Source of the DNA: Sphingobacteriaceae bacterium GW460-11-11-14-LB5
GTDB lineage: Bacteria; Bacteroidota; Bacteroidia; Sphingobacteriales; Sphingobacteriaceae
Reading direction: 5' to 3'
DNA: 64,000 bases
Assembly (NCBI GenBank): GCA_002151545.1
Contig: CP021237.1
Coordinates: 5,456,001 to 5,520,000 of the forward strand
In this document: in pieces, positions 41,515 through 50,916 of the stretch
Numbering within the stretch: the first letter of the stretch is position 1
Layout of the letters: each line of letters begins with the position of its first letter
Position numbers and translations under genes: made by a program
The notes under the pieces: generated by a model
Told to the model about the DNA's origin: nothing
What the model saw: only the letters and a program-made list of their open reading frames with translations
The model's database searches: none

Positions 41515-42795
41515 ATGCAAAACCTGCCTCCTTTAGCTGAACGTATGCGCCCTCAAAATCTCGATGAATATGTTGGTCAACAGCATTTAGTTGGAGAAGG
41601 TGCCGTGTTACGCAAGGCGATTGAAAGCAGTCAGCTTCCCTCCATGATTTTTTGGGGACCTCCGGGCGTGGGTAAAACAACTCTAGCATACATTATTTCT
41701 CAGGCTTTAGACCGTCCGTTTTTTAATTTAAGTGCCATTAACAGTGGCGTGAAAGATATCCGTGAGGTAATTGATCGGGCAGCACAGTTAAAAGATAGTT
41801 TTTTGGGATTACCCATTTTGTTTATCGATGAGATTCACCGTTTTAGCAAATCGCAGCAGGATAGTTTATTGGGGGCTGTAGAAAGGGGGCTGGTGACCTT
41901 AATTGGTGCAACAACCGAAAATCCATCTTTCGAGGTAATTTCCGCTTTACTTTCCCGTTGTCAGGTTTATATTTTAAAATCGTTAACTGAAACGGAGCTG
42001 GCAGGTTTACTGGAAACGGCTATTAAAAAAGATAGTATTCTTTCAGCGAAAAACATTTCCATAAAAGAGCACGAAGCTCTGATCCGTTTATCAGGTGGTG
42101 ATGCGCGGAAATTATTAAATGTGCTCGAAATTGCTATTAACGGCATTGGCGGGAATAAAATCGTCCTCACCAATGAAAACGTGCTGGCGCATGCCCAGCA
42201 AAACCTTGCCTTGTATGATAAAGCGGGTGAGCAGCATTACGACATTATTTCGGCCTTTATTAAATCAATCCGTGGCAGCGACCCCAATGCAGCGGTGTAT
42301 TGGCTGGCACGGATGATAGAAGGAGGTGAAGATCCGCTGTTCATTGCCCGCAGGTTGCTGATCCTGTCTTCAGAAGATATTGGCAATGCTAATCCCAATG
42401 CACTGCTTTTGGCCAATAACTGTTTCACTGCTGTAAATGTAATTGGCTATCCGGAAGCACGGATTATTTTATCCCAATGTGTAACCTATCTGGCCAGTTC
42501 GCCTAAAAGTAACGCCTCATACGAAGCCATTAACAAAGCGCAGGCTTTGGTTAAACAAACCGGAAACCTGCCCGTACCGCTTCATATCCGCAATGCCCCA
42601 ACCAAACTGATGAAAAATATCGGTTATGGCAAAGATTACCAATACTCGCACGGATATGAAGGTAATTTTTCACCACAGGAATATTTTCCCGAAGAATTAA
42701 GCGGCACCAAACTTTACGATCCGGGTAAAAATCCTGCCGAAGAGAAATTGCGTGAAAAACTTAGGCAGAACTGGAAAGACAAATACAAATATTAG
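41515..42795 (+). CDS. rarA: Replication-associated recombination protein A
   Basis: A 426-residue AAA+ ATPase of the RarA/MgsA/WRNIP1 family acting at stalled replication forks. The ATG at 41515 (MQNLPPLAERMRPQNLDEYVGQ) is the right start. Walker A GPPGVGKT is at residues 48-55, Walker B LFIDEIHRFSKSQQD follows, sensor 1 is GATTENPSFE and sensor 2 SGGDARKLLN. The C-terminal tetramerisation region has RGSDPNAAVYWLARMIEGGEDP. Full length. Confidence 0.95.
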   Translation: MQNLPPLAERMRPQNLDEYVGQQHLVGEGAVLRKAIESSQLPSMIFWGPPGVGKTTLAYIISQALDRPFFNLSAINSGVKDIREVIDRAAQLKDSFLGLPILFIDEIHRFSKSQQDSLLGAVERGLVTLIGATTENPSFEVISALLSRCQVYILKSLTETELAGLLETAIKKDSILSAKNISIKEHEALIRLSGGDARKLLNVLEIAINGIGGNKIVLTNENVLAHAQQNLALYDKAGEQHYDIISAFIKSIRGSDPNAAVYWLARMIEGGEDPLFIARRLLILSSEDIGNANPNALLLANNCFTAVNVIGYPEARIILSQCVTYLASSPKSNASYEAINKAQALVKQTGNLPVPLHIRNAPTKLMKNIGYGKDYQYSHGYEGNFSPQEYFPEELSGTKLYDPGKNPAEEKLREKLRQNWKDKYKY

Positions 42796-42864
42796 TGTAA
42801 CATTTTCTCCTAAACGCATACTAATAGATAAACCATTAATGATTAACTAATACCTAAACTATAT

Positions 42865-44337
42865 ATGCTGAGTACTTTTTTAAGTCATCAAAGAAAATCT
42901 TTTTGGCGTTCGCGTAACCGTGGCAGTAGCATTGCCGGACAGGTTGTTCTAGGTTTTTTTATGCTCTACTTCTTTGCTGTTGCTGTTGGAATAGGCTTTG
43001 GAATGAGTATTTTTCTTCCAAAAATTTTCCCGGATCAAAATATTCTGACAAGCTTTAACGGCATTATTCTCTATTATTTTGCATTCGATTTTATCATGCG
43101 CATGCAGTTTCAGGAATTGCCAACATTGAGTATCATTCCTTACCTGCACCTCAAAATCCAAAAGAGTAAGATCATTAAGTTTTTAAATGTTAAGGCACTG
43201 TTCTCGGCATTTAACCTTTGGCCGTTTTTTATTTTTCTGCCTTTTTGTTTTGTTAGAATTTGGGGTGAGCATGGCGCATTGGTTACCATCATGTACATTG
43301 TCTCGATATTTTCGATCATGATTTTTAACAACTATATGGTGTTGTACATCAAACGAAAATCGATCACCAATACTTTGTATACTTTTTTAGGCTTGGTGGT
43401 TATTGCGGCCTTTGCTGCTTTAGAATATTATAAGGTGATTTCAATCATGGCAGGTTCTGATGTGGTATTCAGGGCCATCGCAGCCCATCCTTTATATGGT
43501 TTTGCCTTTACAATTGCTGCAGTTGCTATCTTTTATCTCAATTCTAATTTCTTGCGTAAAAATTTATACGTAGAAGAATTAAGTGCAAAACAAGAGAAAA
43601 AAGGCAGTACCGATTATGCTTTCCTTAACCGTTTTGGTAAAGTAGGCGAACTGGCCGCTTTGGAGCTGAAGCTAATCCTTCGCCACAAACGCCCGCGTTC
43701 TTCGGTTATCCTTGGTTTCTTCTTCCTGTTTTACGGGTTTATTTTTTATAAAGAAAAAGCAATAGACCGCGATGCTTTCGGGCAAATGATGTTTGGTGCT
43801 ATTTTTATGACAGGTGTTTCCATCATTATTTATGGTCAGTTTATGTTTGCATGGCAAAGTGCCCATTTTGACGGGATATTAGCCAATAAAATCAATTTTA
43901 AAGATTACATCAGGGCTAAATTTTTACTGTTTACCATTGGCTGTACCATTATTACCTTATTGGCAAGTTTTTACGGGTTTTTAAGTCCGAAGCTATTACT
44001 CTTACACCTGGCTGCCTATTTATACAATATTGGTTTTGGTACTGTAGTGGTACTTTATCTGGCTACATTAAATTATAAAAGACTGGATATTACTAAAGCG
44101 GCCAGCTTTAATTATCAGGGTACTGGAGCCACCCAATGGCTGTTAATGTTTCCATATGCACTTACGCCTATTTTAATTTATTTGCCCTTTGGTATACTCA
44201 ACAAACCTTATTGGGGATTGGTTGCCGTATCGGTTTTTGGCCTGGCCATGTTATTGTTAAGGGGCTTTTGGGTAAATTATATTGCAAAAAGATTAGAACT
44301 ACAACGTTATAAAATAGCCGAAGGCTTTAGAGAATAA
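42865..44337 (+). CDS. DUF5687-family ABC transporter membrane protein
   Basis: A 490-residue integral membrane protein with about 10-12 segments, starting FLSHQRKSFWRSRNRG, which I recognise as the Bacteroidota DUF5687 family. It overlaps in operon with an ABC ATPase gene 2 bases downstream, so it is the permease of a two-gene ABC system. Function of the family is unknown; export of a lipid, peptide or toxic compound is possible. Confidence 0.87.
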   Translation: MLSTFLSHQRKSFWRSRNRGSSIAGQVVLGFFMLYFFAVAVGIGFGMSIFLPKIFPDQNILTSFNGIILYYFAFDFIMRMQFQELPTLSIIPYLHLKIQKSKIIKFLNVKALFSAFNLWPFFIFLPFCFVRIWGEHGALVTIMYIVSIFSIMIFNNYMVLYIKRKSITNTLYTFLGLVVIAAFAALEYYKVISIMAGSDVVFRAIAAHPLYGFAFTIAAVAIFYLNSNFLRKNLYVEELSAKQEKKGSTDYAFLNRFGKVGELAALELKLILRHKRPRSSVILGFFFLFYGFIFYKEKAIDRDAFGQMMFGAIFMTGVSIIIYGQFMFAWQSAHFDGILANKINFKDYIRAKFLLFTIGCTIITLLASFYGFLSPKLLLLHLAAYLYNIGFGTVVVLYLATLNYKRLDITKAASFNYQGTGATQWLLMFPYALTPILIYLPFGILNKPYWGLVAVSVFGLAMLLLRGFWVNYIAKRLELQRYKIAEGFRE

Positions 44338-44339
44338 TT

Positions 44340-45032
44340 ATGATTTTAGAAGTTAAGAATTTACAAAAAGTTTATGGCGATAAAACCGTTGTAAACATCG
44401 AAGATTTGCAGATTGCCCCAGGCGAAACGGTTGGCCTGGTGGGGAATAACGGCGCTGGTAAAACCACTTTCTTTCGGATGCTTTTAGATTTAATCCGTCC
44501 TACCAATGGTGAGGTTTTATCGAAGGGCGAAAACGTAATGAACAACGATAACTGGAAAAACTATACCGCATCGTTTTTGGACGAAGGTTTTCTGATTGAT
44601 TATTTAACCCCTGAGGAGTATTTTATTTTTATCGGCAGTTTAAATAACTTAAGTGTAGCTGATGTTTCTGCTTACCTGAACCAATATGGTGAGTTCTTTA
44701 ATGGAGAAATATTAAACAGTGGAAAATACATTCGCGATTTTAGTAAAGGAAACCAGAATAAAGTTGGTATTGCGGCTGCACTGATGCAAAGGCCGGAAAT
44801 ATTAATTTTAGACGAACCTTTTGCCAACCTCGACCCAACTACACAGATCCGTTTAAAGAAACTGTTGAAGGAGCAAACAGGCAACATGACCACCTTTATT
44901 TCCAGCCACGATTTAAATCATGTTACCGATGTGTGTAACCGGATTATCCTGGTTGAAAAAGGCAGGGTGATTAAGGATTTTAAAACAGACGAAAATACAT
45001 TGAAGGAGTTAGAGAGTTATTTCTCTGCTTAG
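44340..45032 (+). CDS. ABC transporter ATP-binding protein
   Basis: A 230-residue ATPase: Walker A GLVGNNGAGKTTFFRML, signature FSKGNQNKVGIAAAL (degenerate SKGNQ in place of SGGQ), Walker B ILILDEPFANLDP and the switch His in SSHDLNH. It energises the DUF5687 permease encoded 2 bases upstream. The single ATPase must dimerise. The operon ends at the terminator 29 bases downstream. Confidence 0.93.
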   Translation: MILEVKNLQKVYGDKTVVNIEDLQIAPGETVGLVGNNGAGKTTFFRMLLDLIRPTNGEVLSKGENVMNNDNWKNYTASFLDEGFLIDYLTPEEYFIFIGSLNNLSVADVSAYLNQYGEFFNGEILNSGKYIRDFSKGNQNKVGIAAALMQRPEILILDEPFANLDPTTQIRLKKLLKEQTGNMTTFISSHDLNHVTDVCNRIILVEKGRVIKDFKTDENTLKELESYFSA

Positions 45033-45060
45033 TTTTTGTACTAAGAATGATACATTATAG

Positions 45061-45092
45061 AAGAGTCTCCATTGATCGGGACTCTTTTTTTA
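45061..45092 (+). terminator. Terminator of the DUF5687-ABC operon
   Basis: AAGAGTC (45061-45067) pairs with GACTCTT, followed by a run of seven T. Confidence 0.8.
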
Positions 45093-45208
45093 TGGGTATC
45101 GTTCGTGTTTGTAGTAAAATTTGGTCAAAATGGGTCGAAAATACAGTTTGCTTACTTTTTGGCATTGTGTTTGAATATAACGAGTAGAAATTATAAATCT
45201 AGATTATT

Positions 45209-45886
45209 ATGAGTATTTCAAAAGTAAGAATAGCGACATTAAGTATAGGGTTAGCGGTAGGTTCAATGGCATTCCAAAGTTGTGATAGTTTAACTAAAAC
45301 ACAAAAAGGAGCTGGTATTGGTGCTGCAGCTGGTGGTGTTATTGGTGCATTAATCGGTAAAAAAGCCGGTAATACAGCAGTAGGTGCCTTAATTGGTGGT
45401 GCTATTGGCGGTACAGCGGGAGCTTTTATCGGCCGTAGAATGGACAGACAGGCAGCTGAAATCCAGAAAGCTATTCCTAATGCAGAAGTTATTCGTGAAG
45501 GAGAAGGAATTATTGTAAAATTTGATAGCGGTATTTTATTCGATTTCGATAAAACGGCTTTAAAAGATGCAGCTAAAACAAACATCCAGAGTTTAGCTTC
45601 TTCATTAAATCAATATCCTGATACTGATATCAAAATTATCGGTCATACTGATAGTCGTGGTACCGAACAATATAACATGGGCCTATCAGAAAGAAGAGCA
45701 GCAGCAGTTAAAGCTTATGCGGTTTCTCAGGGTGTACCATCTACAAGATTGGTTACCATTGGTAAAGGTTTTGCTGAGCCAATTGCAGATAACGAAACTG
45801 ATGCAGGCCGTGCAGCTAACCGTCGCGTAGAGATTGTAATCGTTGCTAACGATGCCTTAAAAGCGACCGCACAAAAACAAGGATAA
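45209..45886 (+). CDS. OmpA-family lipoprotein with glycine-zipper domain
   Basis: A 225-residue protein. The signal ends in the lipobox FQSC (Cys25). Residues 33-80 are a glycine zipper (GAGIGAAAGGVIGALIG, repeated GGAIGG), a membrane-associating segment like that of YiaD. Residues about 105-215 are an OmpA peptidoglycan-binding domain (IKIIGHTDSRGTEQYN, LSERRAAAVKAY, NRRVEIVI). It probably anchors the outer membrane to the cell wall. A terminator follows closely. Confidence 0.93.
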   Translation: MSISKVRIATLSIGLAVGSMAFQSCDSLTKTQKGAGIGAAAGGVIGALIGKKAGNTAVGALIGGAIGGTAGAFIGRRMDRQAAEIQKAIPNAEVIREGEGIIVKFDSGILFDFDKTALKDAAKTNIQSLASSLNQYPDTDIKIIGHTDSRGTEQYNMGLSERRAAAVKAYAVSQGVPSTRLVTIGKGFAEPIADNETDAGRAANRRVEIVIVANDALKATAQKQG

Positions 45887-45928
45887 TATTGCAAATTCCC
45901 TCTACCTATGAGGTCATTATAAATGCAG

Positions 45929-45956
45929 CCCTGGTGTACATCCACCGGGGTTTTTT
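45929..45956 (+). terminator. Terminator of the OmpA-family gene
   Basis: CCCTGGTG pairs with CACCGGGG (one G-U or mismatch) and is followed by six T. Confidence 0.75.
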
Positions 45957-46084
45957 GTTTTCATTTGAGTGTTGTAAACTTTGTCGTCAACCTGCTCTTT
46001 AAGTTGACAACGCTGTAATAGAGATACAATTGTGCTGTCTGATGTTGCCATCTGATACTGTTAGTGCATTTTCTTTAGTTTTTT

Positions 46085-46357
46085 GAAAAGCAGGTTCCTG
46101 TGTCTATCGGTTCCGAAAGCCCCGCCATTCGCTTTACCTCACTGCGTTCGGTGTCCGCTGCTGTCGGGTTTAGTTAACTTGGTTTTGGTGCTGGTTGGGC
46201 CAAACTTACGAAGTTTTCTAACCGCCCTGCCAACCCCAAATAGCTGCAGGAAACGAATGGTTTAAATGGGATTGAAGCGGCATTTCCGATTTTAATCGGA
46301 ATAAGCGAAAAGCCCGACTAACTTAAATAGATGTGAACGGCCTTGCTTTCCAAAAAA
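46085..46357 (-). repeat. Complete copy of the host intergenic repeat
   Basis: About 270 bases without a credible gene. On the minus strand it runs TTTTTTGGAAAGCAA, GCTTATTCCGATT/AATCGG hairpin, GCTTCAATCCC, a central block with AACTTCGTAAGTTT, then AAGTTAACTAAACCCGACAG, AGCGAATGGCGGGGCT and AACCTGCTTTTC. The two halves flank the IS110 element at 28529-28627 and 29999-30086; a partial copy is at 40798-40915. The rest of the 45957-46526 spacer is AT-rich or palindromic. Confidence 0.7.
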
Positions 46358-46395
46358 TAAAAAATCTTGTATCGGGTCTCTTTCATCATTCGTCA

Positions 46396-46473
46396 CCCTG
46401 AACTGTAGCGCAGCGGAAAGCTACGAAGTAACCGAGCCTTGAGCGAGCTCACCGAAGGTAATTTATTTCAGGG
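46396..46473. repeat. Long CCCTGAA...TTCAGGG palindromic element
   Basis: CCCTGAA (46396-46402) and TTCAGGG (46467-46473) enclose internal inverted segments (GTAGCGCAGCGGAAAGCTAC and GAGCGAGCTC). It belongs to the same family as the short forms at 28423 and 38159. Confidence 0.65.
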
Positions 46474-46526
46474 CCTATCTGGCAGGAAAGATGATCGCGT
46501 TAGGTAAAGCGACTGAAAATTGTTCA

Positions 46527-46880
46527 CTAAGAATAAATATCTTCAAAATAACTTACCACAAGCGATTTCATCAGCATTTCCTGCTCGAGCATGGTATAAG
46601 GTGGAATGGCTTTGATTAATGTCCAATGCGGCCAGCCATCCTGGTCTAAACCCTCAAGTTCATAAAAGCCCATTTCACTCAATAAACGGCAGGTAGCAAT
46701 GTGCATCAGCTCCTCTTTTTGGCGTTTGCTGTATTTCTTTGGCCCTTTGCCCAACTCCTGAACACCGATTAAAAAAAGCATTACTTTTAAATCAGGAAAA
46801 TCCGAATCAAATTCCTTTGAAATCTTTTCCTGTAAAACTTTCCACTTGGCATTAATCTCCGACGGCTTCATATCTGGCAA
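46527..46880 (-). CDS. Conserved hypothetical protein
   Basis: A 117-residue soluble, helical protein with no recognised motif. The C-terminal half has a distinctive ATCRLLSEMGFYELEGLDQDGWPHW segment and ends in a helix. A Met at residue 4 (46871) is an equally possible start. It is single-gene, divergent from the oxidoreductase gene at 46977. The look of the protein (no low-complexity, good codon use) supports a real gene, but no function can be given. Confidence 0.72.
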   Translation of the reverse strand: MPDMKPSEINAKWKVLQEKISKEFDSDFPDLKVMLFLIGVQELGKGPKKYSKRQKEELMHIATCRLLSEMGFYELEGLDQDGWPHWTLIKAIPPYTMLEQEMLMKSLVVSYFEDIYS

Positions 46881-46976
46881 AGATAAGGTAAAAAGGTGTA
46901 AGGCCTAAGTAAAAGCTTTGCGGTTTTAACATTAAAGCTTGAATCGTAATTGTATTTTTAGCTACATTTATAACCT

Positions 46977-48002
46977 ATGGATACGAATATCAATAAAACA
47001 ATTAATGCGGGTTTATTAGCTTACGGCATGTCAGGGAAAGTTTTTCACGCTCCTTTTTTACAGGCACACAGCGGCTTCAATTTAAAGGCTATAGTAGAAC
47101 GCAACCATAAAAATGCGGTAAATGATTACCCAAATATTACAAGTTACAACAGTGTTGATGAACTCCTGAATGATGAGGAAATAGAACTGGTGGTGATTAA
47201 TACCCCCAACAACCTGCATTACGAACACTCGAAAGCAGCATTAAGCAGGCATAAACATATTCTGGTTGAAAAACCATTTACGGCAACAGCTGCACAGGCA
47301 AAAGAACTTTTCGAGCTTGCCGATAGCGTAGGGAAACAAATCTTTTTCTACCAGAACCGCCGTTGGGACAGTGATTTTACCTCTGTAAAAAAGGTGATTG
47401 AAGGCGGTAAACTGGGTAAGCTGGTTGAAGTTCATTTGCGTTACGATCGTTATCGCAACGTAATTGGGCCAAAGGCGTTTAAAGAAAACCCGGTAGAGGC
47501 GAGCGGACTTTTATACGATTTAGGTCCGCATCTTTTAGATCAGGTAATCTGTTTATTTGGCAAACCATTAAGTTTCCATAAAATTTTAGGTAAAAACAGG
47601 GCTGGTACATTGGTGGATGATTATTTTTCGATCCAGTTGAGCTATCCTGATAGTCTGAATGTTTTTGTTACTTCGAGCATGCTGGTGGTAAATCCGCAGG
47701 CCGGATTTATTTTACATGGGGTAAATGGAAGTTTTATTAAACAAAGAACGGATATTCAGGAAGAACAGTTGCTGGCAGGTATGAAATTAACCGATCCGGG
47801 CTACGGTATTGAATGTGAAAGTAAAGATGGTTTATTAACCACCATTGATGCCGAAGGCCATAAAACCGAAGAGACAATCCCATCAGAAGTAGGAAGTTAT
47901 TTGCCGCTTTTCGAAGCCATTTATCAGGCGATAAATAACCATAAACCTTATCCCGTTACACGCGAGGATGTTTTAATCCAGTTAGAAATTATCGAAAGCT
48001 AA
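46977..48002 (+). CDS. Gfo/Idh/MocA-family oxidoreductase
   Basis: A 341-residue NAD(P)-dependent oxidoreductase. Residues 8-125 are the Rossmann domain: LLAYGMSGKVFHAPFL (a variant glycine motif shared by the YdgJ-type subgroup), VVINTPNNLHYEHSKAAL, and the EKPFTATAAQAKELFELA signature. The C-terminal domain (about 130-341) has LYDLGPHLLDQVICLFG with a likely active-site His. Sugar or sugar-derivative dehydrogenation is typical; the exact substrate is unknown. Confidence 0.9.
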   Translation: MDTNINKTINAGLLAYGMSGKVFHAPFLQAHSGFNLKAIVERNHKNAVNDYPNITSYNSVDELLNDEEIELVVINTPNNLHYEHSKAALSRHKHILVEKPFTATAAQAKELFELADSVGKQIFFYQNRRWDSDFTSVKKVIEGGKLGKLVEVHLRYDRYRNVIGPKAFKENPVEASGLLYDLGPHLLDQVICLFGKPLSFHKILGKNRAGTLVDDYFSIQLSYPDSLNVFVTSSMLVVNPQAGFILHGVNGSFIKQRTDIQEEQLLAGMKLTDPGYGIECESKDGLLTTIDAEGHKTEETIPSEVGSYLPLFEAIYQAINNHKPYPVTREDVLIQLEIIES

Positions 48003-48069
48003 TCAAAAAAATATCCAACCTGTGCCATCTGTTAAATCGATGTAATCCCCTTATCTGTGTAATCCTTAT

Positions 48070-48843
48070 ATGAACTCATTGCCATTCGCTTACTTAATTC
48101 CTATTTTTCTAATTGCCCTTTATCTTATCCTTAAAAAAAAGAAAGTGGCTATTGATCCTTTAACAGATGTAGATAAAAAGATCCTGGATGATTATGTAGG
48201 TTATTACCACAATCTCGATTCGACTGATAAACTTAAGTTTGAGCAAAAAGTAGCTGCATTTTTCAGTACGGTTAAGATAGAAGCGGTAGGTTTAGAAATG
48301 ACTACCTTAGATGAACTGTTGATTGCTTCAAGTGCCGTGATCCCGATTTTTGGTTTCGACGATTGGCAATACAAAAACTTAACCAGCGTTTTGCTGTATC
48401 CAGACACTTTTAACAAAGATTTTCAGTTTGAAGGTGGCGAAAGGAATATTATGGGCATGGTAGGCACAGGTTATATGAACGGACAGATGATTTTATCGCG
48501 TTCGGCTTTACGTCATGGTTTCTCTAAAAGTGCAGGGAAAGAAAATACCGCTATACATGAATTTGTGCACCTTTTGGATAAATCTGATGGTGCAACTGAT
48601 GGTATTCCGGAGAATTTAATAGCCCATGAGTATACCTTACCCTGGATTAAAATGATGCATGAGGAAATGGAAAAAATTGAGGATAACAAATCGGATATTA
48701 ATCCTTATGCCATCACCAACCAGGCCGAATTTTTTGCAGTAGTTTCTGAATATTTCTTTGAAAAGCCTGAACAGCTAAGGGATAAACACCCTGAATTGTA
48801 TTTTCAGTTAAGCCGCATTTTTGCGCAACAGCCTGCGGGTTAA
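48070..48843 (+). CDS. M90/MtfA-family zinc metallopeptidase
   Basis: A 257-residue protein with an N-terminal membrane anchor (residues 5-21), then a cytoplasmic domain with the zinc motif HEFVH (His163, Glu164, His167) in TAIHEFVHLLDKSDGATDG, matching the MtfA/M90 family. In E. coli MtfA is soluble and linked to glucose regulation through Mlc; here no Mlc homologue is in view and the membrane anchor is an addition seen in Bacteroidota. It is followed 16 bases later by a secreted protein gene. Confidence 0.9.
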   Translation: MNSLPFAYLIPIFLIALYLILKKKKVAIDPLTDVDKKILDDYVGYYHNLDSTDKLKFEQKVAAFFSTVKIEAVGLEMTTLDELLIASSAVIPIFGFDDWQYKNLTSVLLYPDTFNKDFQFEGGERNIMGMVGTGYMNGQMILSRSALRHGFSKSAGKENTAIHEFVHLLDKSDGATDGIPENLIAHEYTLPWIKMMHEEMEKIEDNKSDINPYAITNQAEFFAVVSEYFFEKPEQLRDKHPELYFQLSRIFAQQPAG

Positions 48844-48858
48844 ATAACAAATTACTAA

Positions 48859-49749
48859 ATGAAAATATTTGCAACAATTATCTGTAGTCTGATTACCATC
48901 AGTGCCTTTGCACAGAAAACCTATGTATTAAGACAAAATTATCCAACAGGTTATAAGTACGATTTTACAATCACTTCCGATCAGATTATTAATCAGAAAG
49001 TTGCTGGCCGGGATGTACATTTAACCCAAAATATCGGAACAGATTATACTTTTGATATTACCGAAGGCCATTATGGCGAAAAGGATATTAAAGTTACCTA
49101 TAACAAGATTTTCATAAAATCTGTGGCGATGGGCAACACCATGACCTATAGCTCAGATGATCAGGATAGTACCCAAAAAAATCCTTTTAGCGGTTTCAAA
49201 GGTGCTTCTTTTTACATGACGGTAACTCCAAATGGTGCGATTAAAACAGTTGCGGGTATTGATAAAATGCTCGATAATATGGCGGCCAGGATGACTAAGG
49301 ATACCAGTCAGGTTAAACAGATTAAAAATGCTTTAAGCAAGCAGTTTAGCAACGAGGTAATGAAACAAACCATGGAATCGTCGTTTAAAATCTATCCAGA
49401 CAGAGCCGTTAAAATAGGCGACAGCTGGACCGTTGATACCAAAATGCAGATGGGTATGCCCATTGAAACGATTACGCAATACACCTTGAAGGAAGTGAAA
49501 GATGGCATCGCCACACTTGGCGTAAAAGGAACACTGCTATCGAAAGGGAATTTTGAAGTGATGGGCAACAAAATGGAAACAGATTTACAAGGAACCAATT
49601 CTGGAGAGACTTCACTTGATATGAAAACCGGAATTGTATTAAATAGCCACCTTCGTGTAGAACTGTATGGTAAAATGAAATCGATGGGGCAAGACATCGA
49701 TTTCGAAATGCAGGGTATTAATAAAATTGTAGGGAAAGAGGTTAATTAG
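48859..49749 (+). CDS. DUF6263-family exported protein
   Basis: A 296-residue protein with a signal peptide (residues 1-18, ending AFAQ) and a beta-rich mature part: TYVLRQNYPTGYKYDFTIT, then GDSWTVDTKMQMGMPIETITQYTL and GETSLDMKTGIVLNSHLRVEL. I recognise the DUF6263 type common in Bacteroidota; molecular role unknown. It is probably periplasmic and co-transcribed with the M90 peptidase, ending at a strong hairpin. Confidence 0.82.
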   Translation: MKIFATIICSLITISAFAQKTYVLRQNYPTGYKYDFTITSDQIINQKVAGRDVHLTQNIGTDYTFDITEGHYGEKDIKVTYNKIFIKSVAMGNTMTYSSDDQDSTQKNPFSGFKGASFYMTVTPNGAIKTVAGIDKMLDNMAARMTKDTSQVKQIKNALSKQFSNEVMKQTMESSFKIYPDRAVKIGDSWTVDTKMQMGMPIETITQYTLKEVKDGIATLGVKGTLLSKGNFEVMGNKMETDLQGTNSGETSLDMKTGIVLNSHLRVELYGKMKSMGQDIDFEMQGINKIVGKEVN

Positions 49750-49761
49750 GTTTAACGTTGT

Positions 49762-49794
49762 AGACCTTATAGGTTTCAAGAACCTATAAGGTCT
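49762..49794. terminator. Hairpin between convergent genes
   Basis: AGACCTTATAGGTT (49762-49775) and AACCTATAAGGTCT (49781-49794) form a perfect 14-bp stem with a 5-base loop. It can serve both the DUF6263 gene and the hydrolase gene. Confidence 0.75.
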
Positions 49795-49803
49795 GATAGC
49801 AAA

Positions 49804-50790
49804 TTACAAACTACCTGTTAACGCCACCAAAAACTCCGTTGGAATCTCGATATGCGGAATATGCCCGCAGGCATCAAATTCGATAATTTTAGCACCGATA
49901 ATTTTGGCTGCCGTCTGTTTCCCTAAAAGTTTATATTGCCCGTGTAAAGCCTGCTGATCAGGGCTAAGTAATCCTTTACCTACAATGGTTTTGTCTTCCT
50001 TACCGATAAATAAAACAGTAGGTACCTTTAAATTTTGAAACTCGTACACTACAGGTTGTTCATAAATCATGGTATAGGTTAATGCGGCAACTTTAGCCCA
50101 TCGTGGGTAATCAGAACTGTTGGTTACACCTCCGGCAATACTCACCAGGTATTCGTATTCGGGTTTCCAATAAGTAAAGTAAGAGCCCTGGTAATACTTC
50201 CGTACACTTTCAGCTGTGGTTTTAAGTTCAGTTTGGTACTGTTGTGCAGTAGTGATATAGGGGATGAAAGTTTTATAATCTTCAAGTCCGATTGGATTTT
50301 CGAGCAAGAGCTTTTCGGTTGTTTCAGGATACATCAATGCAAAACGTGTAGCCAGCATACCGCCCATGCTATGACCTAAAACTACTGTTTTCTGAACGCC
50401 CAGTGTATCTAGAAGTCTTTTATTCCAGGTGGCCATTTGATGGAAGCTGTAATGGATAAATGCTTTAGATGATTTACCAAAACCAATCTGATCAGGTACG
50501 ATAACACGATAACCAATATTGGTTAAGGCTTTGATTACATTGCCCCAGTAGTAACCGCCAAAGTTTTTGCCATGGAAAAGGATCGCTGTTTTTCCATTTG
50601 CAGCTGAAGTGGGTGCAACATCCATATAGGCCATTTTAATATCTTGTCCTTCGGTATTGATTGGGAAATATTTAACCGGATATGGGTATTTAACGTTATC
50701 GAGGGTGATGGACAGGGTGTCGGTTTTTTGTGCTTGTGCCTGGCTAAAAACGAACAGGATAAACGCTAGTAGAAAGAAAAATCTCTTCAT
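49804..50790 (-). CDS. Exported alpha/beta hydrolase
   Basis: A 328-residue protein with a signal peptide (residues 1-20, AQAQ). The alpha/beta-hydrolase core has LFHGKNFGGYYW (oxyanion region), VPDQIGFGKS, the nucleophile Ser141 in GHSMGG and the catalytic His in CGHIPHIE near the end. It is most similar in layout to periplasmic epoxide hydrolase/haloalkane-type or lipase-like enzymes; the substrate is not predictable. It lies downstream of the GntR-ABC operon in the same direction, but 127 bases away, so it may have its own promoter. Confidence 0.88.
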   Translation of the reverse strand: MKRFFFLLAFILFVFSQAQAQKTDTLSITLDNVKYPYPVKYFPINTEGQDIKMAYMDVAPTSAANGKTAILFHGKNFGGYYWGNVIKALTNIGYRVIVPDQIGFGKSSKAFIHYSFHQMATWNKRLLDTLGVQKTVVLGHSMGGMLATRFALMYPETTEKLLLENPIGLEDYKTFIPYITTAQQYQTELKTTAESVRKYYQGSYFTYWKPEYEYLVSIAGGVTNSSDYPRWAKVAALTYTMIYEQPVVYEFQNLKVPTVLFIGKEDKTIVGKGLLSPDQQALHGQYKLLGKQTAAKIIGAKIIEFDACGHIPHIEIPTEFLVALTGSL

Positions 50791-50916
50791 AATGGGGTAT
50801 GATGTAAAACTAAAAAAACTAATTGGCCCAAGTTAAACTTTTGCCAATTAGTTAGCTTAAAAATCATGCCCTTTTTGCAAAATCACAGAGAAGATCATGC
50901 TTTAAAATAATCTGAA

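Noticed and set aside
46083..46265. 60-residue open frame
   Set aside because: It lies entirely in the intergenic repeat also found at 29999 and 40798.
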